A stretch of 64,000 bases of DNA from Archangium sp. Lineage in GTDB: Bacteria > Myxococcota > Myxococcia > Myxococcales > Myxococcaceae. Below the pieces are notes generated by a model. That model did not search any database and had not been told where the DNA came from. It was given only the letters and a program-made list of their open reading frames with translations. This document shows, one piece after another, positions 45,272-54,289 of the stretch (positions are counted from its first letter, which is position 1; every line of letters begins with the position of its first letter). The position numbers and the translations under genes were made by a program. The DNA is taken from the NCBI GenBank assembly GCA_022843845.1, contig JALHMW010000018.1, positions 1 to 64,000 on the forward strand. Reading direction: 5' to 3'.

Positions 45272-45856
45272 ATGGCCGCCGCCAACGACCGTGCACGCGT
45301 CCTGCCCTTCCGGCAGACCTCGACCGAGAGCGACTCGACGCTCGTCGCGGCGGCGCGCGAGAAGAAGCGCTGGGCGCAAGAGGCCCTCTTCCGCCGGCAC
45401 TCGCGCATGGCGATGGGCCTCGCGCACCGGCTCGCGCCCGAAGAAGACCCACAAGACATCGCGCAAGACGCGTTCCTCAACGCCTTCACCCGCATCGAGC
45501 AGCTGAGAAACCCCGACGCGTTCTCGACCTGGCTCGGCGGCATCGTCGTCTTCGAGGTGCGTCGTCGGCTGCGTCGCCGCCGGTTGCTCTCGCGCCTCGG
45601 CTTTGGCCACGCCTCCGATGAAGAGCTCGACGTGCGCTCCACCACTGACGCCCCACCCGAAGCGAAGGCCGAGCTGCACGATCTCTACAAGAGCCTCGGC
45701 GCGCTCCCGACCGAAGAGCGCCTCGCGCTCGTGCTGTACCGGGTCGAGGGCCTCGAGCTGACCGAAGTCGCGAGCGCGCTGGATCTCTCGCTCGCCACCG
45801 TCAAACGCCGCATCGCCGCGGCAGACTTGAAACTCCAGGAGGTGCGCCATGGCTGA
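45272..45856 (+). CDS. ECF-type RNA polymerase sigma factor
   Basis: A 194-residue sigma factor from ATG 45272; a GTG 11 codons earlier is also possible. Region 2 (about 30-100) includes the core-binding and -10 recognition helix (PQDIAQDAFLNAFTRIEQL, then FSTWLGGIVVFEVRRRLRRR), and region 4 (about 140-190) is a helix-turn-helix (LPTEERLALVLYRVEGLELT, then LATVKRRIAAA). There is no region 1 or 3, as in ECF factors. The next gene overlaps by eight bases and encodes a FecR-like membrane protein, the usual partner that holds or signals to such a factor. The operon then encodes envelope proteins that are likely outputs. Confidence 0.92.
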   Translation: MAAANDRARVLPFRQTSTESDSTLVAAAREKKRWAQEALFRRHSRMAMGLAHRLAPEEDPQDIAQDAFLNAFTRIEQLRNPDAFSTWLGGIVVFEVRRRLRRRRLLSRLGFGHASDEELDVRSTTDAPPEAKAELHDLYKSLGALPTEERLALVLYRVEGLELTEVASALDLSLATVKRRIAAADLKLQEVRHG

Positions 45857-46982
45857 CCCACGAGGGCCGCTGTCGGAGCACGTACACTTTGTCGTCACCG
45901 ATCGAGAGATCGACGAGGGCTGGCAGCAGCTCGACTCGGCCCTGCGCCCGGAGCGACGGTGGACGCGCTTCGTCATCGCCGGAGCCGTCACCGCCGCGCT
46001 GATCGCTGGCGTCATCGGGCTCACGCTGAGCCGCAAGTCACGCACCGAGGGCACGCTCGAAGCGGGCGCGGTGCTCGCGGCAGGCTCGGCGCCGCTGCAG
46101 GCCCAGCTCCGCGAGGGCTCGACGGTGCGCGCAGAGGCCTCATCGAAGGGTGCGCTCGAGATCGCGACCGCCTCGGAAGTTCGGGTTCGCCTCGATGAAG
46201 GCTCGATGCACTTCGACGTCGCGAAGAACCCAGCGCGTCGGTTCGTGGTGAAGGCGGGCCGCGTCGAGGTCCGCGTGGTGGGCACTGCGTTCACGGTGAA
46301 GCGCTCGATCGGCAACGAGGTCGTCAATGTCACCGTCGATCGCGGCGTCGTCGAGGTGTGGGTCGGTGACGAGCAGCGCGCGGTGTTGAACGCTGGCCAG
46401 TCGTGGAACGAAGGCGTCGAGACGGCCGCGCTCGCGCTGCCGGAGCCCGAGGCACTCGTTGAAGAAGACTCCGTCGATGAAACACCTGCCCCGGCCGATT
46501 CCCCCCGCCGGCCCGCCGCACCCAGGAAGAAGAGCCGGCCTGCGAAGGTCGCCGCAGCGACGGACGAGCCGTTGCCGCCGCCCGTCATCAGCACCCGGCC
46601 TCCGCTCCCTGACGATCCATCGACGTTGTTCCGCCTCGCCCTCGACGCCCGCCGCGCCGGACACGCACGCGATGCGGCTGATGCGTTCTCCGTTTTCCTC
46701 GCGAAGTTCCCCACCGACAGCCGCGCCGGCCTGGTGCTCTTCGAGCTCGGTCGCCTTCAGATGGATCAGCTGCACGCGCCCTCGTCTGCCGTCGAGTCAC
46801 TCGAGCAGTCGATCGCCCGTTCGCCGCAAGGCTCGTACGCAGAAGACGCGATGGCCCGCCTCGTTCAACTGCATCATGAGCAGCACCGCGCCCCGGCCTG
46901 TCGTGACGCGCGCGAGTCCTACCTGAAGCGCTTCCCAGCAGGCGTTCACGCGGCCACACTCCAGAGCCTCTGCTCGTTCTGA
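45849..46982 (+). CDS. FecR-like anti-sigma/sensor membrane protein with TPR tail
   Basis: A 377-residue protein. Residues 1-38 are cytoplasmic, 40-60 form a membrane helix, and 70-210 form a FecR domain (REGSTVRAEASSKGALEIAT, FDVAKNPARRFVVKAGRVEV, VGTAFTVKR, VVEVWVGDEQ). Residues 215-245 are a Pro/Arg linker and 255-377 TPR-like helices (FRLALDARRAGHARDAADAF). FecR proteins relay an envelope signal to an ECF sigma factor. The cytoplasmic arm is short and no zinc anti-sigma motif is seen. It overlaps the sigma gene by eight bases, supporting translational coupling. Confidence 0.88.
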   Translation: MADPRGPLSEHVHFVVTDREIDEGWQQLDSALRPERRWTRFVIAGAVTAALIAGVIGLTLSRKSRTEGTLEAGAVLAAGSAPLQAQLREGSTVRAEASSKGALEIATASEVRVRLDEGSMHFDVAKNPARRFVVKAGRVEVRVVGTAFTVKRSIGNEVVNVTVDRGVVEVWVGDEQRAVLNAGQSWNEGVETAALALPEPEALVEEDSVDETPAPADSPRRPAAPRKKSRPAKVAAATDEPLPPPVISTRPPLPDDPSTLFRLALDARRAGHARDAADAFSVFLAKFPTDSRAGLVLFELGRLQMDQLHAPSSAVESLEQSIARSPQGSYAEDAMARLVQLHHEQHRAPACRDARESYLKRFPAGVHAATLQSLCSF

Positions 46983-46993
46983 GCTGAAGTGGG

Positions 46994-47905
46994 GTGGGCG
47001 TGCTGGTGACAGTGGTGTCGTTGATTCTCGCGCAGAGTCCGTGTGAGGCGGATTGGCCAACCCTCGCGCTCCGGCTCGGAGGCCCTGGCATGGTGACGTC
47101 GCTCGAGTCTGCGGTGCGCGAAGAGGCGCTCTACGAGGCGCGCCAGGTCGGCTTCTGCCCCATCGACGACGAGCGCGCCGCGAAGGCCACCGCGACGGTC
47201 GACTGGCCTGAAACGGGAGCGCTGACCCTGACCGTCTCCGTTCCATCAGGGCGATCGACGAGACAGCTCTCGCGCACGCTCGACCTCGGCTCCGTTCCTC
47301 CTGATGGCTACGCGTTGACGATCGGCTCGAGCCTCGGAGAGCTGTTGCGAGAAGCCCGTCGTGAGCTTCCGGGCTTGAAGGCCGTGGAGCCCGAGCTCGC
47401 GCCGACCTGGGGCCTGGGGGTCGCGCTGGGTGGTGAGGCCTTCACGGGCGGGCAAACACACGGTGGCGCTGACGTCTTTCTCCGCCGCCGCTTCGGAGCG
47501 CGCTTTGCCCTCGAGCTCGAGGCTGGCGTTCGTTTCGCGCTGCCGACCGAGGCACCGAGCGGAACCATCAACGCGCTCTCGGTTGCGGGCGGACTGCACG
47601 GGCTCTTCGATCTGCTCCAGCTCGGCCGGCTCGCGATCGCCGCCATCGCAGGCGCGCGGCTCGGGTGGGTGCGCTTCGAGGGAACAGCGCGGACTCCAGC
47701 CACGGGGACGACCAGCACCGGCTGGCTCTCGACGCTCCGGGCAGGTGCTGAGGTGCGCTGGGCGACGCGACCGGTGGTGTTCTTTCTTCGCCTCACCGCA
47801 GGCGTTCCCGTCGCAGGCGTGATCGCGACCGACGGCGGCCAACGCGTCACGGCCACGAGCGGCTTCGAAGGCGGCGCGAGCCTGGGCGTCGGAGGTGCGT
47901 GGTGA
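46994..47905 (+). CDS. Probable outer-membrane beta-barrel protein of the ECF operon
   Basis: A 303-residue protein from a GTG, 11 bases after the FecR gene. The N-terminus (MGVLVTVVSLILAQS) is a short, uncharged export signal. Residues 15-125 are a mixed domain with two Cys (SPCEAD and GFCPID), and from 135 the sequence alternates short amphipathic strands with Gly turns (WGLGVALGGEAFTGG, FALELEAGVRFAL, WLSTLRAGAEVRWA, VVFFLRLTAGVPVAG) and ends in GVGGAW, consistent with a small outer-membrane barrel. No family is named. Its stop overlaps the start of the RCC1 lipoprotein gene. Confidence 0.68.
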   Translation: MGVLVTVVSLILAQSPCEADWPTLALRLGGPGMVTSLESAVREEALYEARQVGFCPIDDERAAKATATVDWPETGALTLTVSVPSGRSTRQLSRTLDLGSVPPDGYALTIGSSLGELLREARRELPGLKAVEPELAPTWGLGVALGGEAFTGGQTHGGADVFLRRRFGARFALELEAGVRFALPTEAPSGTINALSVAGGLHGLFDLLQLGRLAIAAIAGARLGWVRFEGTARTPATGTTSTGWLSTLRAGAEVRWATRPVVFFLRLTAGVPVAGVIATDGGQRVTATSGFEGGASLGVGGAW

Positions 47906-49044
47906 GAGTGCTGCTCGTCCTGTCCACCCTCGTCTTCAGCGCCTGTCTTCAGGAGCTGCCAGTCCTCTTTCCGTACGACGCAGGCGCTCCGGTCCCCAGC
48001 GTCGAAGGTGGGCGCTTCTTGAGCATGGGCCACCGCCACACCTGCGACATCCGCGCGGGCCGGCTGCGCTGTTGGGGTGACGGCGCGACGAACCAGCTCG
48101 GGCTCGGAGATGGCCAGATCCGGAAGACGCCGACCTTCGTCGACCAGGCGACCGACTGGGCATCGATCTCCACTGGCGACCAACACTCCTGCGCGCTCAA
48201 GGCAGATGGGAGCGTCTGGTGCTTCGGCAACAACCAGGCAGGGCAGCTCGGGACCGGCGACCTTCTGCCGCGCCCGAAGCCGACCCAGGTCGCCCTGCCC
48301 CGTCCCGCGCGCACGCTCGCGACGACTTTCAGCCACACCTGCGCCGTGTTGTCCGACGCGACGGGCTGGTGTTGGGGCGCGAACTGGGAAGGCCAGCTGG
48401 GTCTCAACGATGCCTTCCCCGGCGCCGACCAACCCTCGGCGCAGCCCGTGTTCGGCAACGCACAGTGGAAAGTGCTCGAGCCCGGCGACGGTCACACCTG
48501 CGGCGTGCAGCTGGACGGCTCGTTGTGGTGCTGGGGTCGCAACACGGAACGTCACCTGGGGCTCGGCCCCGGCAGCGCGGGGCAGGTTCGGCCACCGACG
48601 AAGGTCGGCACCCGCGCTGACTGGAGGGCGCTGTCGTCGTCACAACAGGGCACCTGCGCGATCGCTGGCGACGACAGCGCGTGGTGTCACGGTTCGGCGT
48701 TCGAGACCGGCGTCACCACCTACGACGTGCCGACGCGCATGGGCACGGGCGCCTGGCGCATGTTCCACACTGAGACGTTCCACGCGTGCGGCATTCGGCT
48801 CGACGGCTCGCTCTGGTGTCTGGGCCGCGGCATCGAGGGGCAACTCGGTCTCGGTGACAACAAGCCGACGGGCACGCTCACGCAGGTCGGCACCGACAAG
48901 GACTGGGTCGACGTGCAGATCGGCCGGTTCCACACCTGCGCGCGAAAGGGCAACGGCTCGCTCTTCTGCACGGGCGAGAACGCCGATGGCCGACTCGGGC
49001 AGGGCGATCTCACCCGCCGAAACGTCTTCACGTTGGTGCCCTGA
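47902..49044 (+). CDS. Lipoprotein with RCC1-type repeats
   Basis: A 380-residue protein. The GTG at 47902 is favoured because it overlaps the previous stop (GTGA). It has a lipoprotein signal (lipobox FSAC) and six to seven repeats of about 50 residues with the RCC1 beta-propeller pattern: SCALKADGSVWCFGNNQAGQ, CGVQLDGSLWCWGRN and CARKGNGSLFCTGENADG. Each blade carries paired Cys (C-A-L and W-C-F/W), suggesting disulfides outside the cell. Such propellers mediate binding in myxobacterial envelope proteins. It is the last gene of the ECF sigma operon. Confidence 0.85.
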   Translation: MRVLLVLSTLVFSACLQELPVLFPYDAGAPVPSVEGGRFLSMGHRHTCDIRAGRLRCWGDGATNQLGLGDGQIRKTPTFVDQATDWASISTGDQHSCALKADGSVWCFGNNQAGQLGTGDLLPRPKPTQVALPRPARTLATTFSHTCAVLSDATGWCWGANWEGQLGLNDAFPGADQPSAQPVFGNAQWKVLEPGDGHTCGVQLDGSLWCWGRNTERHLGLGPGSAGQVRPPTKVGTRADWRALSSSQQGTCAIAGDDSAWCHGSAFETGVTTYDVPTRMGTGAWRMFHTETFHACGIRLDGSLWCLGRGIEGQLGLGDNKPTGTLTQVGTDKDWVDVQIGRFHTCARKGNGSLFCTGENADGRLGQGDLTRRNVFTLVP

Positions 49045-49055
49045 CGCACAGGCGG

Positions 49056-49061
49056 TAAGAG
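49056..49061 (+). promoter_or_regulatory. Candidate -10 element before the molybdopterin oxidoreductase gene
   Basis: TTGGTG at 49033-49038 and TAAGAG at 49056-49061 are spaced by 17 bases, a normal sigma-70 layout. The ATG follows at 49069, which would give a leaderless or nearly leaderless mRNA, in line with the lack of a ribosome site there. The -35 box overlaps the end of the RCC1 gene. Confidence 0.4.
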
Positions 49062-49068
49062 CGCCGCC

Positions 49069-51288
49069 ATGCCTGACGGGACTCATCACTCCTTCTGCCG
49101 GATCTGTGAGGCGCTCTGTGGCCTGAAGGTGACGGTCGAGAAGAACAAGGTCGTCGCCGTTCACCCCGATGATCATCACGTCGCGACGCGCGGCTTCTCG
49201 TGCCCGAAGGGGCTCAAGCAGGCGCGCATGTACGACTCTCCCGATCGCGTGAAGTGGCCGATGAAGCGTATCGGCTCGCGGTGGGAGCGGATCACCTGGG
49301 CGCAGGCCCTCGAGGAGATCGGCAACAAGCTGAAGCAACTGCGCGGCGATCACGGCCCCGACTCGATCGCGCTGTACGTCGGCACGGCGGCGGGCTTCGG
49401 CGTGCTGCACCCCGTCTTCGCGCAGGGCTTCATGACCGCGCTGGGCTCGAAGTCGCTGTACGCCTCAGCCACGCAGGACTGCTCGAACAAGTTCGCCGTC
49501 GCCAACGCGATCTACGGCTTCCCCTTCACGCAGCCCTTCCCCGATCTCGATCACACGCAGTGCCTGATCATCGTCGGCGCGAACCCGGTGATCTCGAAGT
49601 GGAGCTTCCTGCAGGTCCCCAACCCGGGCCGCACGTTGCAGGAGATGAAGGAGCGCGGCGCGCGCGTCATCGTGATCGATCCACGGAAGACCGAGACCGC
49701 GAAGGTCGCTGGCGAGCACCACTTCATTCGCCCGAACACCGACCCGTTCTTCTACCTCGCGTTCCTGGCTGAGCTGGAGCGACAGGGCGGCATCGACCGG
49801 ACCCGCGCCGAAGCCCAGGCGGAAGGCATCGACGAGGTGCTCGCGGTCGCCCGCACGTGGACGCCGGAGCGCAGTGAAGAGGTGACGACGATCCCCGCGG
49901 CGACGCTGCGTGAGCTGGTCCGCGTCTTCCGGACGTCGAAGGGTGCGTCGATCTACTCCTCGACCGGCGTGAACATGGGCAGCAACGGCTCGCTCGGCTT
50001 CTGGCTGCAGGAGTGCATCAACCTGCTCTCGGGCAACCTCGATCGTCGAGGCGGCACGCTCGTCGGTCGCGGCGTGATCGACTTCCCGGCGTTCGGGAAG
50101 AAGAACGGCGTCCTCACCCGCACCGATCGCTCGCGCATCGGCGACTTCGGCTCGGTCAACGATGCGTTCCCCGGCGGTGTCCTCGCGGACGAGATCCTCA
50201 CGCCGGGCCCGAAGCAGGTGCGCTCGCTGTTCGTCACGGGCGGCAACCCGCTCATCACGATGGCGAACGCGGGCCGGCTCAAGAAGGCGTTCGAGTCGCT
50301 CGAGCTGCTGGTGACGCTCGATCTCTTCCGCAACGAGACGGGCTCGGTGGCGCACTACGTGTTGCCAGCGACGACCCCGCTGGAGCGCGCCGACCTGCCC
50401 TTCATCTTCCCGCTCATGCTGGGCCTGCAGAAGAAGCCGTACATGCAGGTGACGCGCGCCCTCGTCGAGCCGGAGCACGAGCAACGCGACGAGGCCTCGA
50501 TCTACCTCGACCTCTGCCGCGCGAGTGGCGTCAACCTGTTCGACTCGGCCATCGCGCAGAAGTCGCTCGAAGCGATGATGGCGGTGCACTCGCGGCTCCA
50601 CCGCAAGGGCAAGACGTCGGCGCTGCCCGACGAGACGTTGCTGTCGATGCTGCTGCGGCTCACGGGGCAGTCGAGCTTCGACTCGCTCGCCGACGATCAC
50701 CCGCACGGAAAGCTCCGCGAGCAGCACGAGGCAGACGACTTCGTCGGGACGCGGGTGCTGACCGAGACGAAGAAGGTGCAGCTCGCGCCAAAGCTCTTGA
50801 TGGACGCCGCGAAGAAGCTCGAGGCCGACTTCGTGCTCGAGAAGGGCCGTGCGAGCCGCTTCAAGCTCATCACCAAGCGCGCCGTGCAGACCCACAACTC
50901 GTGGACGCACAACATCGAGGAGTTCATCCACGACGGGACGAACCACCTCTACATGCACCCGAGCGACGCCGCGCGGTGTGGGCTTCGCGATGGCGCGTTC
51001 GCAGACGTGACGACTGACACGGCGACGGTCCGCGTTCCCGTGAAGCTGCTGGGCGATCTCATGCCGGGCACCGTCGCGCTCCCGCATGGCTGGGGGCACC
51101 AACACGCGACCGGCCTGTCGATCGCGAACAAGACGCGCGGCGTGAACGTGAACCTGCTCGCTGCCGACGGGCCTGACCGGCTCGAGCGCGTCTCGGGCAT
51201 GGCGCACCTCACCGGCTTCGTCGTCGACATCGCCCCCGCCGCGGGCCCGCAGGATCCGACGAGCTGGAGCGGCCTGCCTCCCGCCTGA
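49069..51288 (+). CDS. Molybdopterin-dependent oxidoreductase (formate dehydrogenase/nitrate reductase-like)
   Basis: A 739-residue enzyme of the DMSO reductase superfamily. It begins with a 4Fe-4S site (C10, C13, C17, C45) and continues with molybdopterin-binding segments (IVGANPVISKW, VIDPRKTET, TGGNPLITMANAGR) and the C-terminal domain (NIEEFIHDGTNHLYMHPSDA, then HGWGHQHATGLSIA). The layout matches cytoplasmic members such as formate dehydrogenase alpha or assimilatory nitrate reductase. There is no Tat signal. At the likely Mo-ligand loop the sequence reads SATQDCSNKF; which residue binds Mo is uncertain. No partner electron-carrier subunit is encoded beside it. Its stop overlaps the DUF72 start (TGATG). 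Confidence 0.9.
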   Translation: MPDGTHHSFCRICEALCGLKVTVEKNKVVAVHPDDHHVATRGFSCPKGLKQARMYDSPDRVKWPMKRIGSRWERITWAQALEEIGNKLKQLRGDHGPDSIALYVGTAAGFGVLHPVFAQGFMTALGSKSLYASATQDCSNKFAVANAIYGFPFTQPFPDLDHTQCLIIVGANPVISKWSFLQVPNPGRTLQEMKERGARVIVIDPRKTETAKVAGEHHFIRPNTDPFFYLAFLAELERQGGIDRTRAEAQAEGIDEVLAVARTWTPERSEEVTTIPAATLRELVRVFRTSKGASIYSSTGVNMGSNGSLGFWLQECINLLSGNLDRRGGTLVGRGVIDFPAFGKKNGVLTRTDRSRIGDFGSVNDAFPGGVLADEILTPGPKQVRSLFVTGGNPLITMANAGRLKKAFESLELLVTLDLFRNETGSVAHYVLPATTPLERADLPFIFPLMLGLQKKPYMQVTRALVEPEHEQRDEASIYLDLCRASGVNLFDSAIAQKSLEAMMAVHSRLHRKGKTSALPDETLLSMLLRLTGQSSFDSLADDHPHGKLREQHEADDFVGTRVLTETKKVQLAPKLLMDAAKKLEADFVLEKGRASRFKLITKRAVQTHNSWTHNIEEFIHDGTNHLYMHPSDAARCGLRDGAFADVTTDTATVRVPVKLLGDLMPGTVALPHGWGHQHATGLSIANKTRGVNVNLLAADGPDRLERVSGMAHLTGFVVDIAPAAGPQDPTSWSGLPPA

Positions 51289-52214
51289 TGCAGTTCTCGC
51301 TCTTCCCGCCGCCTCCACTCGATCTGCGCGCCGACACCGCGCTGGCCCTTCGCCGCCCGCCGCACGTCTTCATCGGCACCTCGAGCTGGACCTTCCCCGG
51401 ATGGAAGGGGATCGTCTACCCGGGAGAGCCCTCGATGGAGGAGCTCGTCGCCCACGGCCTCGAGACCTACTCGCGGCACCCGCTCTTCAACACCGTCGGC
51501 ATCGACCGCAGCTACTACGCCCCGCTCTCGAGCCAGGACCTGGCGGTGTACGCGAAGCAGCTCCCGCCCGGCTTTCGCTGCGTGATGAAGGTGTGGAGCC
51601 GGGTGTGTTCGTACGTCGACCCACGCACGCGCGCGCCGAACCCCGACTTCCTGAACGTGAAGCTCTTCCGCGACGAAGTGCTCACGCCCGCGCTGTCGAG
51701 CTTCAAGGAGCACCTCGGGCCGCTGCTCTTCCAGATGCTCCCGCTCGGCCGCACGGAGCTGCTCGCCCCGCCTCTCTTCAACGCGAAGCTCGACCGGTTC
51801 TTCGCCGGGCTGCCGCGCGGGCCCCTGTACGCCGTCGAGCTACGAAACCCCGAGTGGATGACGCCGGGCTACTTTCAGACTCTCGAGCGGCATGGCGTCT
51901 CGCACGTCTTCAATCACTGGGAGCGCATGTCGACGCTGGGAGAACAGCTCGCGCGGGAGCAGTGCTTCACCGCGCCGTTCTCGGTGTGCCGGCTCCTGCT
52001 GCCTCAGGGGCTCGGCTACGAAGAAGCACGCGAGGCCTTCGCACCGTTCGATCGCCTTCAGGCCAGGGACGACGCGATGCGCGCTGACGTCGTACGGCTC
52101 GTCGAAGCGACGCAGAAAGCCCGGCGGCAGTTGTGGATCATCGTGAACAACAAGGCCGAGGGCTCGAGCCCGCTCACGGTGCGCGGCCTGTTGGAGCGGC
52201 TCACTTCCGCTTGA
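51288..52214 (+). CDS. DUF72 (YecE-like) TIM-barrel protein
   Basis: A 308-residue protein with the DUF72 pattern: IGTSSWTFPGWKGIVYPGE, a VGIDRSYYAPLS strand, GFRCVMKVWS, LLFQMLPLGR, YAVELRNPEW and a C-terminal WIIVNNKAEGSSPLTV. The family adopts a TIM-barrel fold and its reaction is unknown. The gene is translationally coupled to the molybdopterin oxidoreductase (TGATG), which suggests a joint role, possibly in cofactor or substrate handling (inference). Its 3' end overlaps the convergent kinase gene by 14 bases. Confidence 0.9.
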   Translation: MQFSLFPPPPLDLRADTALALRRPPHVFIGTSSWTFPGWKGIVYPGEPSMEELVAHGLETYSRHPLFNTVGIDRSYYAPLSSQDLAVYAKQLPPGFRCVMKVWSRVCSYVDPRTRAPNPDFLNVKLFRDEVLTPALSSFKEHLGPLLFQMLPLGRTELLAPPLFNAKLDRFFAGLPRGPLYAVELRNPEWMTPGYFQTLERHGVSHVFNHWERMSTLGEQLAREQCFTAPFSVCRLLLPQGLGYEEAREAFAPFDRLQARDDAMRADVVRLVEATQKARRQLWIIVNNKAEGSSPLTVRGLLERLTSA

Positions 52215-54012
52215 AGATCGACCAACGGCCCGACGGCGTCTCGTCAGGCTCGTCTTCTTCGAACGGCTTCGAGAACGCGTCCGTCACCGATTGCAGCGCC
52301 TCGGCCATCACCTGGGCGCTGCGCATGCGCCGATTGACGTCGCGGGCCAGACACACCGCGATCAGCTGTTGGAGCTTCCTTGGAATCGGCTCACCCAGGA
52401 ACGTGTACTCGCCGACGGGCTTCGCCTCGCCTGAGAGCCGCGACATCACGACCTCGGTCATCGCGCCGCCCTCGAAGGGGAACCGCCGGGCGATCAGCGT
52501 GTAGAGCACCGTGGCGAGCGAATAGAGATCGGCCCGCTCGTCGACGTCGCGGCCGAGCACCTGCTCCGGCGCCATCCACAGCGGAGTGCCGACCACCTGC
52601 CCGACCTGCGTGAGCCGGCTCAGCTCGGTCTGGCCCTGCCGAACTCGCGCGACGCCGAAGTCGAGCACCTTGAGCTGCTCCGGGGTGCCGGTGGTGACGA
52701 AGAGGTTGTCGGGCTTGATGTCGCGGTGCACCACGCCGATGCGGTGTGCCGCCGTCAGCGCCTGGGCCGCTTGAGTGATCAACCGAACCGCGCGCCGCAG
52801 CTCCATCGGACGCTCCCGCGACAGGCCCTTGAGGCTCTGCCCCTCGAGCAGCTCCATCACGAACGCGACACGGCCCGGCTCGTTGATCAGATCGAACACC
52901 TTCACGATGTTCGGGTGATCGAGCTGGCTGATCGCCTGCCCTTCCTGAATGAAGCGCGTCACCTGATCGGGCCGGCTGGTGAGCTGCGGGTGGAGGATCT
53001 TGATCGCCACCTTGCGATTGAGCGTCGAGTGCCGCGCCTCCACGACCCGCCCCATGCCGCCTTCGCCGATGGTGCGCTCGATGATCCACGAGCCGAACTG
53101 CTCCACGCCACTGGAAGGCACGATGCCTGGCTGCGTGGTGGTCGGAATCAGCGTGCCCGCGACGATCGGCGAGGCGCCTTCGACGCGGGTGATGCGCAGC
53201 TCGAGGTCGACCAGGGCCTGACGGAAAGCCACCATCGACTCGAACCGATCGGCGGGATCCTTCGCGAGCGCGCGGTCGAAGATATCGTCCCACGCGGAGA
53301 GGTGCGCCGGCATGCGGGGAATCGGCGACACGACGTGCATCTGCCGCGTGATGCCCGAGTTTTCGCCAGCGAAGGGCGGCACCCCGGTGAGCAGCTCGAA
53401 CAGCATCACGCCGAGCCCGTAGATGTCCGACGCGGGGGTCGCGCGATTGCCGGCGACCCGCTCCGGCGCGAGGTACGGCGCAGGCACCAACACCCTTGAC
53501 GCGGGCACCGGCAGCGAGCGCACGTCGCGGAACAGCATCAACGCGGTGTCGAGCAGGCGAACCGTCGGCACGTCTCCGTCGCCCTCGAGGAATACATGCT
53601 GCGGCGCGAGGCACCCATGCACGAGCTCGTGATCGTGAAGGAACTGAATCGCCTCGGCGAGAGACACGCCCCACGAGATGGCGAGATCACTCGAGAGCCG
53701 GCCCTGCTCCGAGAGGAAGGCCGCCGCCGTCTTGCCCGTCAAAGGCTCGCTCACCACCACGAAGCGCCCGTCGCTCGAGCAGTGCACGTGCTCGACGCTC
53801 ACCAGGCCGGGGTGCTTGAGCTGCTTCGAGCGCCGCGTGACGTCCATGAAGCGCGCGTAGAGCTCGATGTCGTTGCCCAGCTCGGGCCGGCTGACCTGCA
53901 CGAGGACGCGGCCACTCGAGGAACGCGCGAGGAACACCTCGACCGCAGAGCCATCGGCCAGCTTCTCTTCGACGTCGAGCCCTCGAATCACGAAGCGGAC
54001 TGTAGAGAGCAC
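52201..54012 (-). CDS. Tandem pseudokinase-kinase (Hanks-type Ser/Thr kinase)
   Basis: A 603-residue protein starting at GTG. Residues 1-275 form a kinase fold without catalysis: no Gly loop, no VAIK Lys (VLVQVS), HGC in place of HRD (132-134) and DTA in place of DFG (155-157), while structural motifs (APYLAPE, SDIYGLGVMLFELLTG) are kept. Residues 308-575 form a complete kinase: GEGGMG at 316-321, Lys338, HRDIKPDN with Asp431, DFG at 451-453, and APEQ. The protein is cytoplasmic, with an acidic tail (EEDEPDETPSGRWSIFKRK). The order resembles JAK-type pseudokinase-kinase pairs, so the first domain probably regulates the second. The gene is monocistronic, with dnaK upstream on the same strand. 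Confidence 0.9.
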   Translation of the reverse strand: MLSTVRFVIRGLDVEEKLADGSAVEVFLARSSSGRVLVQVSRPELGNDIELYARFMDVTRRSKQLKHPGLVSVEHVHCSSDGRFVVVSEPLTGKTAAAFLSEQGRLSSDLAISWGVSLAEAIQFLHDHELVHGCLAPQHVFLEGDGDVPTVRLLDTALMLFRDVRSLPVPASRVLVPAPYLAPERVAGNRATPASDIYGLGVMLFELLTGVPPFAGENSGITRQMHVVSPIPRMPAHLSAWDDIFDRALAKDPADRFESMVAFRQALVDLELRITRVEGASPIVAGTLIPTTTQPGIVPSSGVEQFGSWIIERTIGEGGMGRVVEARHSTLNRKVAIKILHPQLTSRPDQVTRFIQEGQAISQLDHPNIVKVFDLINEPGRVAFVMELLEGQSLKGLSRERPMELRRAVRLITQAAQALTAAHRIGVVHRDIKPDNLFVTTGTPEQLKVLDFGVARVRQGQTELSRLTQVGQVVGTPLWMAPEQVLGRDVDERADLYSLATVLYTLIARRFPFEGGAMTEVVMSRLSGEAKPVGEYTFLGEPIPRKLQQLIAVCLARDVNRRMRSAQVMAEALQSVTDAFSKPFEEDEPDETPSGRWSIFKRK

Positions 54013-54227
54013 ACGCCAGTGCGAGACAAGTCACCACCGTGAGCAGATGAACCGCGAAGGATCACAGTGAGCTCGGCGTGACGGGGCGTTGGCGCCTGGG
54101 ACGTAGGTCGATGTGATCTGCGCTTCAATCGACGGTGAGGGGCGCAGGCCCCAGGTCGCCCAACACACCCTGCCCCCAATCAACAGCGCCATGCGGCAAC
54201 CAGCGGTGGCCCTCTTCGCCTCCAGAA

Positions 54228-54270
54228 ACGAAACGTCCCGCGCGACCTGAGGTCACGCGGGACGGTTTCT
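54228..54270 (-). terminator. Rho-independent terminator after dnaK
   Basis: The arms 54234-54242 and 54256-54264 pair perfectly over nine bases (CGTCCCGCG type), and after one mismatch the inner GACC/GGTC adds four more pairs around a TGA loop. Read on the minus strand, the stem is followed by GTTTCGTTTC, a T-rich tract. It lies 26 bases past the dnaK stop. Confidence 0.85.
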
Positions 54271-54289
54271 TCACGACGTTGGGACCGAC

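Noticed and set aside
49465..51318. Minus-strand open frame of 617 codons opposite the molybdopterin oxidoreductase
   Set aside because: The sense protein has an iron-sulfur site and cofactor motifs, and the antisense frame is composition-driven.
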